Source: Gammaproteobacteria bacterium
Lineage (GTDB): Bacteria > Pseudomonadota > Gammaproteobacteria > Pseudomonadales > Azotimanducaceae
Assembly: GCA_005799745.1 (NCBI GenBank)
Contig: SYFY01000028.1
Span: forward strand, 1 to 59,790
Length of the DNA: 59,790 nucleotides
Reading direction: 5' to 3'
Made by a program: the position numbers and the translations under genes. This document shows positions 1 to 9,933 of this stretch, piece after piece (position 1 is the stretch's first letter; every line of letters begins with the position of its first letter). The notes beneath the pieces are model-generated. The model saw nothing but the letters and a program-made list of their open reading frames with translations. It was not told the origin of the DNA and did not search any database.

Positions 1-1219
1 CCGGGGCCATTCCACCAGCGGCGCACATGGTCACAAGACCGGTCGACAAGTTGCGTCGCTCGAGTTCATCGAGAATCGTGCCGATGAGGATCGAACCGGT
101 ACCCGCGATGGGGTGACCGAGTGCAATCGCACCACCGTTGACGTTGACCTTTGCGGGGTCCACGTTGAGGTCGCGCATGAACTTAAAGGGCACAACCGCA
201 AACGCTTCGTTGATTTCGAAGAGGTCGATGTCGTTCAGCGACATGCCTGCCTTTGCCAGCACTTTCTTCGCCGCGGGACCCGGCTCGTTCAGCATGAGCT
301 CAGGACTGCCTGCGGCGTTGGCCATGGCGACGATGCGTGCGCGTGGTTTCCAACCTTGAGCCTTCGCGTATTCTGGTGAGGCGAGCAGCACGCCGCCAGA
401 ACCATCGACGACACCAGACGAGTTTCCGGCATGGTGGATGTGATTGATGTTGATGTTCGGATAGGTGCGACGGACGATCGCATCAAACGTCTCGCCGGAC
501 TCATCAACAGGCATCGGCATGAAGTTCGCGAACACCGCGGGCAATTGACCCAAACCTTCAAGGGTCGTTTGCGGACGCGGGAACTCGTCTTTGTCGAGTG
601 CCAGTGATCCGTCCTCGTTGTAAACGGGAACCACACTGCGATTGAAGTAACCGCGTTCCATTGCACGCTTGGCTCGTTGCTGGCTTTCGTAGGCGAGCTT
701 GTCAACGTCTTCGCGGGTGATGCCTTCGAGAGTCGCGATGACGTCGGCACACACTCCTTGATGGGGCTGCGGATGGAGTTCCCGGAGTTTCATGTTGCCT
801 GCATCGAGCAGACCACCACCGCCTTGGGCGGCGAGCGTTGCGGTGTAGGACATCATCTCCACACCACCTGCGACCACCAGATCTTCCATACCGGACATGA
901 TGCTGGCCGCTGCCATGTTCACGGAGGTGATGCCGGAACCGCAGAAACGGTCAAGGGTTACGCCGCTGGCACGGGTGTCCCAGCCGGCAGCGAGTAGTGA
1001 CATGCGTGCGATGCAGGACCCCTGCTTGCCACGTTGGGCGCTGCAGCCCCAGATGACGTCGTCTACTTCGGAGGTGGTAATGCCGTTGCGTTCTTTCAGC
1101 GCGTTCAGAACGGTGGCGGAAAGGTGTTGTGGGTGCAGGTGGGCCAGCGCGCCGCGGCCTACTTTGCCGATGCCCCTGGGTGTGCGCGCGGTGTCGATGA
1201 TCCAGGCTTCTTTGGCCAA
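1..1219 (-). CDS. Acetyl-CoA C-acetyltransferase (thiolase), 3' end cut by window edge
   Basis: Degradative/biosynthetic thiolase joining or cleaving acyl-CoA and acetyl-CoA, cytoplasmic. Reading the minus strand gives an N-terminus IIDTARTPRG, the acylated cysteine motif DRFCGSGITS near residue 90, the conserved NEAFA motif, the NGGAIALGHPIAG histidine loop and MCAAGGMAP at the very edge, so only a few C-terminal residues are missing. I chose a TTG start because it directly precedes the conserved N-terminus and has a GGGAG ribosome site about 6 bases upstream; the ATG a little further up is in another frame. Family membership is clear. Whether it serves beta-oxidation or another acyl-CoA pathway cannot be told from one gene. 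Confidence 0.93.
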   Translation of the reverse strand, partial: MAKEAWIIDTARTPRGIGKVGRGALAHLHPQHLSATVLNALKERNGITTSEVDDVIWGCSAQRGKQGSCIARMSLLAAGWDTRASGVTLDRFCGSGITSVNMAAASIMSGMEDLVVAGGVEMMSYTATLAAQGGGGLLDAGNMKLRELHPQPHQGVCADVIATLEGITREDVDKLAYESQQRAKRAMERGYFNRSVVPVYNEDGSLALDKDEFPRPQTTLEGLGQLPAVFANFMPMPVDESGETFDAIVRRTYPNININHIHHAGNSSGVVDGSGGVLLASPEYAKAQGWKPRARIVAMANAAGSPELMLNEPGPAAKKVLAKAGMSLNDIDLFEINEAFAVVPFKFMRDLNVDPAKVNVNGGAIALGHPIAGTGSILIGTILDELERRNLSTGLVTMCAAGGMAP

Positions 1220-1788
1220 GGCGGGTCTCCCTCATTGGTTTGGTTTCTGATGTCTCACTCAGATTTTACGATTGTGACGTTGCTTCGACATTCTACTCGA
1301 ACGGATTGACCTTACGGCTGTTGTAGTGAGACCTCGGGGATGTTCTCGGGACTTGTTCTGCCTGGTGAGAGAAAACGCCTCGGCTCGAAACCAAAAACGT
1401 GTTTCAACGGCGGGACGCTATCAGGTTCGCGTCCGCTCCGGACGTGCATCTCGACGCTTTCCATGCGCGCGGCTTCTCGGGAGAGCTCGTGGACATTAAA
1501 CCCTCGTTCACGCAATTCGCAGGCCAGGGGGTAACCCACCTGACTTGTGATGCCTATCTCGAGTGCGCGTTTACTGGACATTCTGCAACTTGAGCATCGG
1601 GAGCCTGAGCACACGTCGATAGCTGACGAATCACTGTGCTCCAATTCGGAGCTTTAAGGCGGCATTCTCTGCCGCGTTGCGAAGGCGAGGGAGGAAGGAA
1701 CCTGGCGACGATTCGAACAAGGTCTCGTGCTTGCCCTCGCCTTCTTGCGGTACTGTGAAGTCTCGACCAATCAACCCACCTGACCAAT
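1220..1788. other. Intergenic region before the polysaccharide locus, no convincing gene
   Basis: This 570-base stretch separates the divergent thiolase from the first gene of the polysaccharide locus. A minus-strand reading frame of about 110 codons lies at 1312-1644, but it has no recognisable domain and no good ribosome site, so I do not call it. The region must hold the promoter for the thiolase and probably that of the + strand polysaccharide run. I could not pick out a convincing -35/-10 pair. Confidence 0.4.
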
Positions 1789-3303
1789 ATGTCGCTCTTT
1801 TCTGTTCTGAGTTTTCTAGGCAGCTATCTCTATGCCGCGTTCTGCTGTTTCGCTGGTCTGCAGCTGGCAACACCGGAGCGCGCTTCCGCGAGATTTGTAC
1901 TGTTCGCTGCCGTTCTGTCCTTGGGACTTGGTCCGATCATGCTGAGTTGGCTGCTGACGATGACACTTGGTATCGCGCCTGGAATTGGTCGGGGCACCTG
2001 CGTTGTGATGGTGATTCTCGAGTTGGGATGTCTGGCGGTCGCGGGTTTGTGCCGAAGCGAAACAAGAAAATCAATCGGTTGTGTCTTTCGCATACTACTT
2101 CCCCATCTGTTTGGGTGGCGCAGACGAGACGCGTTGGCAGCAACTGGTGCCGCAGGTTTGTTTGTCGCAGTGGGGGCGATAATGGTGGTCGCTTTAACAA
2201 CTCCGCTGGCTGGAAACGATGCACTTGAGTACGCCGCCGCAGGCCAGCGCGTCTACCATGCGATGTCTGCTCACGTGTACCCGTTTGCAGGTCAAAACCC
2301 TGATGAGAGTTTTTACGGCCCTTGGTCCCACGCGATGGGCTTCGTTGGTTTGTACGTCTGGTCATTTCTGATACAGGGACAAGCCGACACTGCAGGAACG
2401 GCGATGTTGATTACACCGTGGTTTGCCTTGTGCACCGCACTCGTTTTGATACACGTGATGGGCGGCGCGCGGCGACCACTCGCTGCCTGGTGTGGTCTGG
2501 TCGTTCTTTGCACACCGGCATATCTATTTACAACGATGCAGAATCACGTCGATCAGCTTCGTCTTTTTTGCCTGTTGGTCGCATTCGTTGCACTCGACAA
2601 GACGCAAAGGGAACACAGTCGTTACGCCTGTTCAATGATCGCCGGAATGGCATGTGCTGGCGGTATCTTCGTGCACTCCATTGGCTGGCTGGTTTGTTTG
2701 TTGGTCACTGCCGTGGCCCTGCTTGTCGTGCGCGGCAGGCTCCGGACCAAAGCCTCTGTCTGCGCGCTCATCGTGATCGCTGGTGTTGTTCCTAATGTTG
2801 GCGGAGTCATCGGCAACTTGGAGTTGTTTGGCAGCCCGATAGTCGACGTGGGCATTGTGCCGCTTTACGAGATTCCTCGACTCCATTGGCAGGCGTTTCT
2901 TCTCGAGACCAGAGGGATTTCTTCCAGCCTCGATCGATGGTGGGTCGGAGTCTTAGGTGGGCTTACCCAGTTGACGATATATGGGCTTGCGTATTGGCTG
3001 TTCGTCGCTGCGTTGTTTTGGCGGTGCTGGAAGGTCTGGTCCATTTGTCTTGCAGAGAGGGGGGTTGGACGGATCATCGAGTTCGTAACCACACTGACGT
3101 ACCACCGGGATGGCACGCTTCTGATTGGCGTGGTTGCCTTCGAGGCAGCTGTCGTGCTCTCCGTGATATTGGGTATGGATACGTTTATCAAGAACTACAG
3201 GTATCTCCTGACGACGCTCCCACTCGTGGTGCTCTTCGGGTTCCGTGTTGTTGGTCCTCAGTTTCTCGTGCTCTGGTCGCAGCGTTCGAGAAGTCGCTGG
3301 TGA
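1789..3303 (+). CDS. GT-C-like polytopic membrane protein (membrane half of a split pair)
   Basis: A 504-residue protein made of many hydrophobic segments, with a first large periplasmic loop carrying GNDALEYAAAGQ followed by YPFAG and a PWSH-type motif. That layout (an acidic residue in loop 1 of a polytopic protein) is typical of GT-C enzymes, which use polyprenyl-phosphate sugars outside the inner membrane. It is clearly paralogous to the N-terminal half of the 1130-residue protein encoded downstream, which has GNDPLEYMQLGR, YPFLD and a matching KNARYLLT segment (here KNYRYLLT). It ends in a TGA that overlaps a GTG, and the next frame continues the homology, so the two products may act as one unit. 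A sequencing frameshift is the main alternative. Confidence 0.75.
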   Translation: MSLFSVLSFLGSYLYAAFCCFAGLQLATPERASARFVLFAAVLSLGLGPIMLSWLLTMTLGIAPGIGRGTCVVMVILELGCLAVAGLCRSETRKSIGCVFRILLPHLFGWRRRDALAATGAAGLFVAVGAIMVVALTTPLAGNDALEYAAAGQRVYHAMSAHVYPFAGQNPDESFYGPWSHAMGFVGLYVWSFLIQGQADTAGTAMLITPWFALCTALVLIHVMGGARRPLAAWCGLVVLCTPAYLFTTMQNHVDQLRLFCLLVAFVALDKTQREHSRYACSMIAGMACAGGIFVHSIGWLVCLLVTAVALLVVRGRLRTKASVCALIVIAGVVPNVGGVIGNLELFGSPIVDVGIVPLYEIPRLHWQAFLLETRGISSSLDRWWVGVLGGLTQLTIYGLAYWLFVAALFWRCWKVWSICLAERGVGRIIEFVTTLTYHRDGTLLIGVVAFEAAVVLSVILGMDTFIKNYRYLLTTLPLVVLFGFRVVGPQFLVLWSQRSRSRW

Positions 3304-4862
3304 GAAGTACGTTCAAGAAGGTGGTCTCGATCGGAATACTTGCCGCTGGTCTCGGCATAACGGCGGGTTTGGCGGTCTATTACGCATACACCCGCTTGCA
3401 GTTGTTCGAGCTGCTTGACGTCGAGAACCTTCGACTTGGCGATCACGAAAAGTTGGGGAACTCACCCTTGGGCCTCATGCAGGCGATTGCGCTCTTCGAT
3501 TGGCCCTCAGATCGGCCGGTTCGAGTGCTGACGTTACGCCAGGCAGAGTTTGCGTTTTACGGCACGCAGAGTTACCGGGTTGATATAGATCCACGAATGT
3601 TGCGTTTCTTTCAGGAGGAAGATCCTGATGCCGCTTTCAGGATTCTTCTGGAACACGGCATAACACACGTCTACATTCCGGAAGAGCCCTATCCATCTTT
3701 GTATAACAGTGCGCTGGAGCAGATTGTCCATTCCGCCCGTTATGTCGAGAGAGCGGACCGCTTCGGTAGAGCCAGCCTGTATTCATTGAGGGCGAAATCT
3801 CGAAGAGGACCCGAAGTTTCTGGTGGAAGTTCTCTTGAGTATTTGCGTTGGATGAGGGTAGACGCTCTTGAGAGTTCGACTAACGATTTTTCTACGCCGA
3901 CTCGGGGTGGGTTCCGGATAAGGTCGCGATCTGCTTTACCCGGTCGTCCCGCCCAAGCCGGCGTCATGGCGGAGTTTGATCTTGTTGCGATGGGTCATGG
4001 ACGATCACCCGATCCAGCAAATGCATCTGCATGTTCACTAAGTCACGAATTGTTCCTGACGCTCGTCGGCCGCGGTCTGGTTCAGATGGATGTGCAGGTT
4101 ATCTCCAAGGTGGATGTTGAGCGGACTGTGACGTTCAAGTTGTGGCATGGCGTGATGGGTGGTGAACCGCGGAAAGTCGGGGGGCAGTTCTGGAATCCGC
4201 TGCTGACTGAAAACGGAGATGAATGTGACCCGGTGGTGGTTCGAATCGTCGTTACGCTGCAGTCACCCGGAGAAATCACTTTGTTATCAAGCACCATCAC
4301 TGACGTCGGCTCGGAGCGCGAGGAAGACTCCGAAGTGGAACGACAACGTGCGATGGGCGCTGGTTGGTCAATCGACGGTAGCGCACCCAACACCCGGCTT
4401 GCCATGCGATCCGGTAGCAAGCAGCAGGTCGACGTTCGGCACTCGTCCGCGTATCCGGCACTGCTTCGATCCCCGCGGTTCCTGATCCCGGATCGGCCAT
4501 CGAGTGCGAAAGTGGTTTGGCGTGGTACTGGACAGGGAAGGGTGCGGCTCCAGGTAAGCTGCGCGGCGGAAGGCGCGTCGATTGAAGCGTCGGGAGCTCG
4601 ATGGTCTTCGTTGGTTGGTGGGGCCGATGCGTCGTCGACGGCCGGAAGTGAAGTGACTCGCCTTGGGGCATCGGCGGATCACGAACGAACGCTGTCCCTG
4701 CCGGTGTGCGAGTCCGGATCGAAAGGCACGAGGACTGAGTATCGAATTTCTTTCGTCCTGCACCGTGAGCAGGAGCCGGAGTTTCGACGGCACTATGCAT
4801 CGTCGTTGTTGCTTGAACGGCTCATGATCAAAGTGGGTGAGGATCGCATCGTCCTGCTCTGA
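3300..4862 (+). CDS. Periplasmic domain partner of the preceding GT-C-like protein
   Basis: About 520 residues beginning with one hydrophobic segment (VVSIGILAAGLGITAGLAVY), then a soluble part. It matches the C-terminal half of the fused paralog downstream: RVLTLRQAEFAFYGTQSYR here against RVLVFRQASFGFYKVANFR there, then HVYIPEEPYP against WITVPEYPIA. The rest is beta-rich with no catalytic motif I recognise. The start is placed at the GTG overlapping the upstream TGA (GTGA), which implies translational coupling. Translation further upstream in this frame is just the shadow of the preceding gene. The protein is probably anchored in the inner membrane with the soluble part in the periplasm. 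Function is unknown. Confidence 0.65.
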   Translation: MRSTFKKVVSIGILAAGLGITAGLAVYYAYTRLQLFELLDVENLRLGDHEKLGNSPLGLMQAIALFDWPSDRPVRVLTLRQAEFAFYGTQSYRVDIDPRMLRFFQEEDPDAAFRILLEHGITHVYIPEEPYPSLYNSALEQIVHSARYVERADRFGRASLYSLRAKSRRGPEVSGGSSLEYLRWMRVDALESSTNDFSTPTRGGFRIRSRSALPGRPAQAGVMAEFDLVAMGHGRSPDPANASACSLSHELFLTLVGRGLVQMDVQVISKVDVERTVTFKLWHGVMGGEPRKVGGQFWNPLLTENGDECDPVVVRIVVTLQSPGEITLLSSTITDVGSEREEDSEVERQRAMGAGWSIDGSAPNTRLAMRSGSKQQVDVRHSSAYPALLRSPRFLIPDRPSSAKVVWRGTGQGRVRLQVSCAAEGASIEASGARWSSLVGGADASSTAGSEVTRLGASADHERTLSLPVCESGSKGTRTEYRISFVLHREQEPEFRRHYASSLLLERLMIKVGEDRIVLL

Positions 4863-4912
4863 GACCTTCTTGTGGCTATGCGCGACCTGTCCTTCCCGAT
4901 ATTGTGGCCGCC

Positions 4913-5680
4913 ATGATCGCAGCACGTGTATTTCCGACGCTTCTTATAAGGAAGCGAGGGCTCTATAAGGGCATTCGATTTAAAGATCACAAGTATGTCG
5001 GTGATCCAATCAACGCCGTCCGAATTTTCAACGATAAAGAAGTTGATGAAATTGCCGTCATCGATATCGAAGGAAGCAGAAGTGGTGTGCCCATTGACCC
5101 GGAGTTTGTCCGCCAGTTTGCGGCGGAGTGTTTCATTCCTCTCACGGTTGGCGGCGGTGTTTCCAACATCGACCAGGCGAAAGCGCTCCTGCAGGCAGGC
5201 GCAGAGAAGATTTTGATCAATTCCGCAGCGATTACACGACCAGCGCTCGTTGGAGAGCTCGCCTCCGTATTCGGCTCGAGCAGTGTTGTTGTGGGGATCG
5301 ACTACAAACGATCACTTTTTGGAAAACCTGTAGTGGTGTCACACTGCGGGTCACGGTCCACAAATCTGGATCCTCTCGAATGGGCCATTGAGGCGGCAGA
5401 GCTCGGAGCCGGGGAGATCGTCATGACCTCTATCGATCGGGACGGTACTGGCGAAGGGTACGACACTCGCATGCTCGCCAGAGTCACCGCTGCTGTCAGC
5501 GTTCCGGTGGCTGCGAGTGGTGGACTAGGCGCACTTGAGCACATAGAGGACGTCGTTCGAAGCGCCCGGGTGTCTGCGGTGACCGGGGGTAGCTTCTTTG
5601 TCTTTCACGGTGCGCGTCGAGCGGTGCTGATCAGCTTTCCGAAACGCGCTGATCTTGAGAGTCTCCTGCAAACGAACTGA
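4913..5680 (+). CDS. hisF2: HisF-like ammonia-channelling subunit for sugar amidotransferase
   Basis: TIM-barrel protein of the imidazole glycerol phosphate synthase cyclase family, 255 residues. In histidine synthesis HisF uses two aspartates. Here the first is absent (the N-terminus reads FPTLLIRKRG instead of a CLDVKDG-type strand) while the second is kept in VVVGIDYKR. That pattern fits the HisF paralogs of O-antigen clusters, which are thought to pass ammonia from HisH to WbpG rather than close an imidazole ring. KYVGDPINAVRIFN is typical of this subgroup. The start is the ATG in front of IAARVFP rather than the GTG three codons earlier, by alignment with the family. It is followed within 80 bases by the hisH-like gene. 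The wbpG partners lie about 25 kb away on the other strand. Confidence 0.85.
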   Translation: MIAARVFPTLLIRKRGLYKGIRFKDHKYVGDPINAVRIFNDKEVDEIAVIDIEGSRSGVPIDPEFVRQFAAECFIPLTVGGGVSNIDQAKALLQAGAEKILINSAAITRPALVGELASVFGSSSVVVGIDYKRSLFGKPVVVSHCGSRSTNLDPLEWAIEAAELGAGEIVMTSIDRDGTGEGYDTRMLARVTAAVSVPVAASGGLGALEHIEDVVRSARVSAVTGGSFFVFHGARRAVLISFPKRADLESLLQTN

Positions 5681-5755
5681 ATCCTCTATCACCGGAAGCT
5701 GCACGAGTTCGGTTTGAGGTCGCCGCTATCTCAACGGGTTAAGAACAGGTATCGG

Positions 5756-6379
5756 ATGGTAGTTATCGTAAATCTCGGCACCGCGAACGTTGGCTCGATT
5801 GTTAACATGCTACGTCGGGTAGGTGTTGAAAGCGAAGTTTCCCGCGATCCGGAAGTTATTCGGCGGGCTGATCGCTTGATTCTTCCAGGTGTAGGAGGCT
5901 TTGACTCGAACGCGGGGATACTCGATGAACCGGGAATCCGGGAGAGTCTTGAAGCCGCCGTGGTAAAGAGAAGCGTGCCGTGTTTTGGAATCTGCCTGGG
6001 AATGCAACTGATGTGCGAATCCTCTGAGGAAGGTACGTTGTCAGGCCTCGGATGGTTCCCTGCTCGAGTGGTGCGTTTCCCCAAGGTTGCTTCTGACGGA
6101 AAAGCCTTGCGCGTACCTCACATGGGTTGGAACCGCATTCGTATGCTGCGTGACCACGCGGCTTTCGCGGATGTCCCCGCTGACGCCCGCTTCTACTTCG
6201 TTCACTCCTATTTTATGCAGCTTGCGGAGAGCTCCCTTGCAATCGGCGTGTGTGAGTACGGACTTGAATTTGTATGCGCAGCTGGTCTCGGCAATGTCCT
6301 CGCCGTACAGTTTCATCCGGAAAAGAGCCACCGATACGGGATGGGATTGATGTCCGGCTTCGCGCGTTGGGCGCCCTGA
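5756..6379 (+). CDS. hisH2: HisH-like class I glutamine amidotransferase
   Basis: Triad glutaminase of about 207 residues. It shows the nucleophile elbow GICLGMQLM, the conserved PGVGGFD near residue 50, an HMGWN motif and the catalytic pair in VQFHPEKS. It should hydrolyse glutamine and pass ammonia into the neighbouring HisF-like barrel. In wbp-type loci the complex supplies ammonia to the WbpG PP-loop enzyme, which turns an N-acetyl group into an acetamidino group. The ATG start is preceded by an AGG-containing ribosome site; the in-frame extension upstream lacks homology. The gene sits in the wrong place for histidine synthesis, with no other his genes next to it, which supports the sugar role. 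Confidence 0.87.
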   Translation: MVVIVNLGTANVGSIVNMLRRVGVESEVSRDPEVIRRADRLILPGVGGFDSNAGILDEPGIRESLEAAVVKRSVPCFGICLGMQLMCESSEEGTLSGLGWFPARVVRFPKVASDGKALRVPHMGWNRIRMLRDHAAFADVPADARFYFVHSYFMQLAESSLAIGVCEYGLEFVCAAGLGNVLAVQFHPEKSHRYGMGLMSGFARWAP

Positions 6380-6540
6380 CGTACCCGACGCCTCACTGGT
6401 TACACGCGCGTGTATCGATCAGGTTTGTTGTGAGCGTGTCTGGTCATGGAGAAGCCTGGAGGCGCTGAAGTGACCTAATGCTGGCTTTTGTGTTTCTCGT
6501 CGTGATCCTGGGTTGAAGTTCTTCTGTTGGGGGCGGTTCG

Positions 6541-9500
6541 TTGATCAGTTACGTGCAGCAGGCGTTTGCCGTGGTCGAGCTCTATGGCCTATTTGCCATC
6601 TGGAGCCTTGCGTTGTTCATGCTCTTACCTAGCACGAAGCAGGATCTTCGTGAGGACAGCGCCGTCGGCGTCGCTGCGCTCATCATCGGCCCTGTGATGT
6701 TGGGGGTGTTCCTATGGGCAGGAATGTGGGCGCTTCCTGGACGTAGCACGGATTTCTGGCTCTTGGTCGTTTGGTTGTTACCCCTGCTCCCGATAGTTGC
6801 GCGTTACCGCTCATTCTTGAGCCGTCTTTCACGTGCGCTTTCAGCTGCGAAGGAGATGCCCGGTAAACCGGTGACTCTTTTCCTTTGTGCGTTGTTCTTG
6901 TTGGCCTCGCTGTTCGGCCCGCTCCTTTTACTTCCCCAACTTCTGCTTTTGCCAGTACAAGGCAACGATCCGCTGGAATACATGCAGCTTGGGAGAGCGA
7001 TCTTCGACCTTCGGGATACGTCAGTTTATCCATTCCTTGACGCAGAACTGACGGGCGGATTTGTCTCTCCATGGACCCACCCACCAACCTATGGAGTGCT
7101 GATTGCTCTGGCCTACATGCTGCAGGATGGTAGCGAGGTCGCAGGTGCGGCAAAGTTCATTGCATTGTGGTTTGGTGTTGCGCTGGCTGTCCTGTGTGCC
7201 GTGCAGGTATACCTGCTGGAACGTCGGTTCACATGGCGCGCGATCGTTGCGCCATTCCTCTTGTTCACCATCCCGCTCTTCTTTCAACTGGTTCAAAGTT
7301 CGCATATCGATGGCATGCGGATCGCCGCCTTCACGGTAGGCACATTGGCAGTTTCGTGGGCGCTTACTCAGGGCACCACCAGGATGGTCTCCCTCGCAGG
7401 ATTGGGGTTGGCGGCAGCGCTGTGCACTCACTCCATTGGCTTTCTTGCACCAATACTCTCGGCTGCGGTGATCGTCTTTGTATGGCAGCGCGGCGGACAA
7501 GCGTTTGTTCGCTTTGCGCTGCTTGCTGGTGTAGTGGCCGCATCAATTGGCCTGCCACATTACATCCGCAACGTTTTCATTTTTGGCAATCCTATTCAGG
7601 ACAATGTACCGGTGTGGCAATTGCCTGAACTCCGGATTGTTGAGTTTCTGCAAACTACTCGGGGATTGGAGACACTGCCGGATCGATTCTGGCACGGCGT
7701 GTTGATGCCTGTGAGTCGAACGCAAGAGTTCGGATTCCTCGGGATACTGCTGGCTGGGCTGCTTCTGTGGGCGCTACTTGGGCGCCAGCTGCAGGGCAGA
7801 GCAATCCAATTGTGGCGGGCACGTCAGGACCTGCCGCTTCTTCACATCGCGCTTTTCGTTTCCAGCTTTGTTTTGTTGATGGTGGCATCGGTGCTGGCCG
7901 GAAGTGAGCTGGCGGTAAAAAACGCACGGTATCTTCTGACGATTATGCCGTTGTGCGTTGTGTTGTTGCTGGCCATGGCAGGACGCATGAGCTTCGCAGG
8001 ACAAACAGGCGAACGACCGATGGATTGGACACTTCGAGCGCCCTTTCGATGGGTTGGACGATGGCTTCCACGGACGCTCACAGCCCAGCTGACTGCGGCC
8101 GGCGACCCGAGCCCAGCGACTGGCCCAATCAAGACATCGCTGCATATTCGGTTGTTCACCTTCATGCTGTTGGTGTCGCTATTGGCCGCTGCGATGCACC
8201 AGGTCTATCTGGCTGTTCGAGTGTCTTACTCCGTGGTTGCTCTGTACGTGGGTCACGGTGGCGTGGGGATCTCCTGGAACCGCCTGGGTGAAAGCGAGTT
8301 GCTCAAGTGGGAAGGTAGCTCCCTTCCCGAAGCAATCCTCGAGTCCGAAACCAGACGGATCGTGCCGGCAAACGAGCGGGTGCTTGTCTTCCGTCAAGCC
8401 AGCTTCGGGTTCTACAAAGTGGCGAACTTTAGGTTCTATATTGACCGCGATCTGGTGCACCTCTTTCAGCACAAAGAAACGGTTTCACTCTGGCGCGATC
8501 TTCGGGAATCTGGATTCGGATGGATCACCGTTCCCGAGTACCCGATTGCAGAGATTCAGAATAGCGCCTTCTCCGCGCTGCTGCGTGACCCATCGTTTGT
8601 CCTTCCTGCCCGCAAGGTTGGTGGTTGGACGCTGTATCAGCTCCGCTCGCACATTGAGTCTGCTGGTGTACGTGTCCTCCAACAATCAGGGCAGGATATT
8701 CTGAAAGCGATCGCGACCACAGAAGAAGGGTCCGGAGAGGTTGATGGGTCGCGCGCGAGAATAGAGGTCGATCAGACCAACGGATTCGTTGAGTTTGTAA
8801 GAGAACCTGGAGTCGTGAAGCGGCTGAACCGGTGGGATGCAGTCTTGTTTCGACCAGTGAAGACAGGTATCGACCCCGATACTGCCAATGCGGTGGATTT
8901 TCGCTTCCCTCAATCAGGTTATGTCCTCCTGGAAGCAACGTTGTCGGGGCAAGGGCTCGCGGAAGTTGCAATCGAATACACCTACAACGACGTGCTTGGG
9001 GCAGACCTCACTGACCAGCAGCTGTTTCCAGTGGCTGGCGAGATGGGGAGTATGGGGAAACGGCATGTCGTAAGAGAGTCTGTCTGGACAGGCACGCTAG
9101 ATGAACGGGCAACCAAAGTAGGCGGTTGGCTCCTGCCGATTCCGTCCATTGGGAGTTCTGAGCGGGATCGTGCCGCTCGCATCGTCTTCAGGCTTCGTGA
9201 TGGTCGTTCTCTCCGGATTCATGAATGGTCAGCGAGTGCAGTACGTCTGGGGTCCGAGCCAACGCTCTCTCAGGAGCTTGATCTGATCACCAAAGCGGGT
9301 TGGCGCATAGCAACGGCGAATGGACTGCGCTCGGTTGCGATCCGTGTGAACGAAACGGATTCGTCTGCAGAGATGCTCAGATCGGGACGATTCACCGTAG
9401 TGCGCGCCTCAACTGCGCCGCTCCAGATTTCACCTCCCGCTCAGGAATTTGCCTCAACGAGCGAAACGAATTCCGCGACGCTCGACGAGTCAATTCGGTT

Positions 9501-9933
9501 ACTCGAAGCTGGCAATCTTGCGCTTCACGTGGATGCAGAGCTGCGAGGACGCGGGGAGTTGGCACCGAGCGTTGTTGTGTTGTGTAAGCGGGAAGCCAGA
9601 GCTGCTCCAGAGAATTACACACTTTCGGTTGATACCATGAGTCTTGCTAACAGCCCAACTCAGCGGACGTTTTTTCGCGAAAACCTGCAGCCGGTCTTCC
9701 TTATGGACGGAGAAAGAGATGTGCAGCAGTGGTCCATTCGCGTCCCCTGTCTGCCTGCTGCTGCGCGACTTGTTGTGGAATCGCGGTTTTCAAGAGTTGA
9801 GATCCCGGAGAGGTACATGGCCAGCCCTGACAGCTCACGGCGAGGAGAGGTCGGTATTGCATCGCTGACGATGCGGGTCGGTGCAGGCGAAGCAGGGGAG
9901 TATGCAGTGTCTCAAGACATACTGTCCCAATGA
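6541..9933 (+). CDS. Large GT-C-like membrane protein with C-terminal periplasmic domain
   Basis: An 1130-residue protein. Roughly residues 1-560 are polytopic membrane with the loop-1 motif GNDPLEYMQLGR and a downstream WTHPPTYG, the arrangement seen in lipid-linked-sugar GT-C enzymes. A further hydrophobic segment lies near residue 545. The remaining 550 residues are soluble and probably periplasmic, with RVLVFRQASFGFY and two beta-rich stretches. It is the fused form of the split pair at the start of the locus. The start codon is TTG, supported by a GGGGGCGG ribosome site just upstream. Its end overlaps the next ATG by four bases. The likely role is transfer or polymerisation of a surface glycan, but no substrate can be named. 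Confidence 0.75.
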   Translation: MISYVQQAFAVVELYGLFAIWSLALFMLLPSTKQDLREDSAVGVAALIIGPVMLGVFLWAGMWALPGRSTDFWLLVVWLLPLLPIVARYRSFLSRLSRALSAAKEMPGKPVTLFLCALFLLASLFGPLLLLPQLLLLPVQGNDPLEYMQLGRAIFDLRDTSVYPFLDAELTGGFVSPWTHPPTYGVLIALAYMLQDGSEVAGAAKFIALWFGVALAVLCAVQVYLLERRFTWRAIVAPFLLFTIPLFFQLVQSSHIDGMRIAAFTVGTLAVSWALTQGTTRMVSLAGLGLAAALCTHSIGFLAPILSAAVIVFVWQRGGQAFVRFALLAGVVAASIGLPHYIRNVFIFGNPIQDNVPVWQLPELRIVEFLQTTRGLETLPDRFWHGVLMPVSRTQEFGFLGILLAGLLLWALLGRQLQGRAIQLWRARQDLPLLHIALFVSSFVLLMVASVLAGSELAVKNARYLLTIMPLCVVLLLAMAGRMSFAGQTGERPMDWTLRAPFRWVGRWLPRTLTAQLTAAGDPSPATGPIKTSLHIRLFTFMLLVSLLAAAMHQVYLAVRVSYSVVALYVGHGGVGISWNRLGESELLKWEGSSLPEAILESETRRIVPANERVLVFRQASFGFYKVANFRFYIDRDLVHLFQHKETVSLWRDLRESGFGWITVPEYPIAEIQNSAFSALLRDPSFVLPARKVGGWTLYQLRSHIESAGVRVLQQSGQDILKAIATTEEGSGEVDGSRARIEVDQTNGFVEFVREPGVVKRLNRWDAVLFRPVKTGIDPDTANAVDFRFPQSGYVLLEATLSGQGLAEVAIEYTYNDVLGADLTDQQLFPVAGEMGSMGKRHVVRESVWTGTLDERATKVGGWLLPIPSIGSSERDRAARIVFRLRDGRSLRIHEWSASAVRLGSEPTLSQELDLITKAGWRIATANGLRSVAIRVNETDSSAEMLRSGRFTVVRASTAPLQISPPAQEFASTSETNSATLDESIRLLEAGNLALHVDAELRGRGELAPSVVVLCKREARAAPENYTLSVDTMSLANSPTQRTFFRENLQPVFLMDGERDVQQWSIRVPCLPAAARLVVESRFSRVEIPERYMASPDSSRRGEVGIASLTMRVGAGEAGEYAVSQDILSQ

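Noticed and set aside
1312..1644. Minus-strand frame of about 110 codons before the first GT-C-like gene
   Set aside because: No domain, no ribosome site, and overlapping frames of similar length exist on the other strand.
4913..6379. Part of a histidine biosynthesis operon
   Set aside because: Only hisF and hisH are present, HisF lacks the first catalytic aspartate, and the neighbours are glycan genes.
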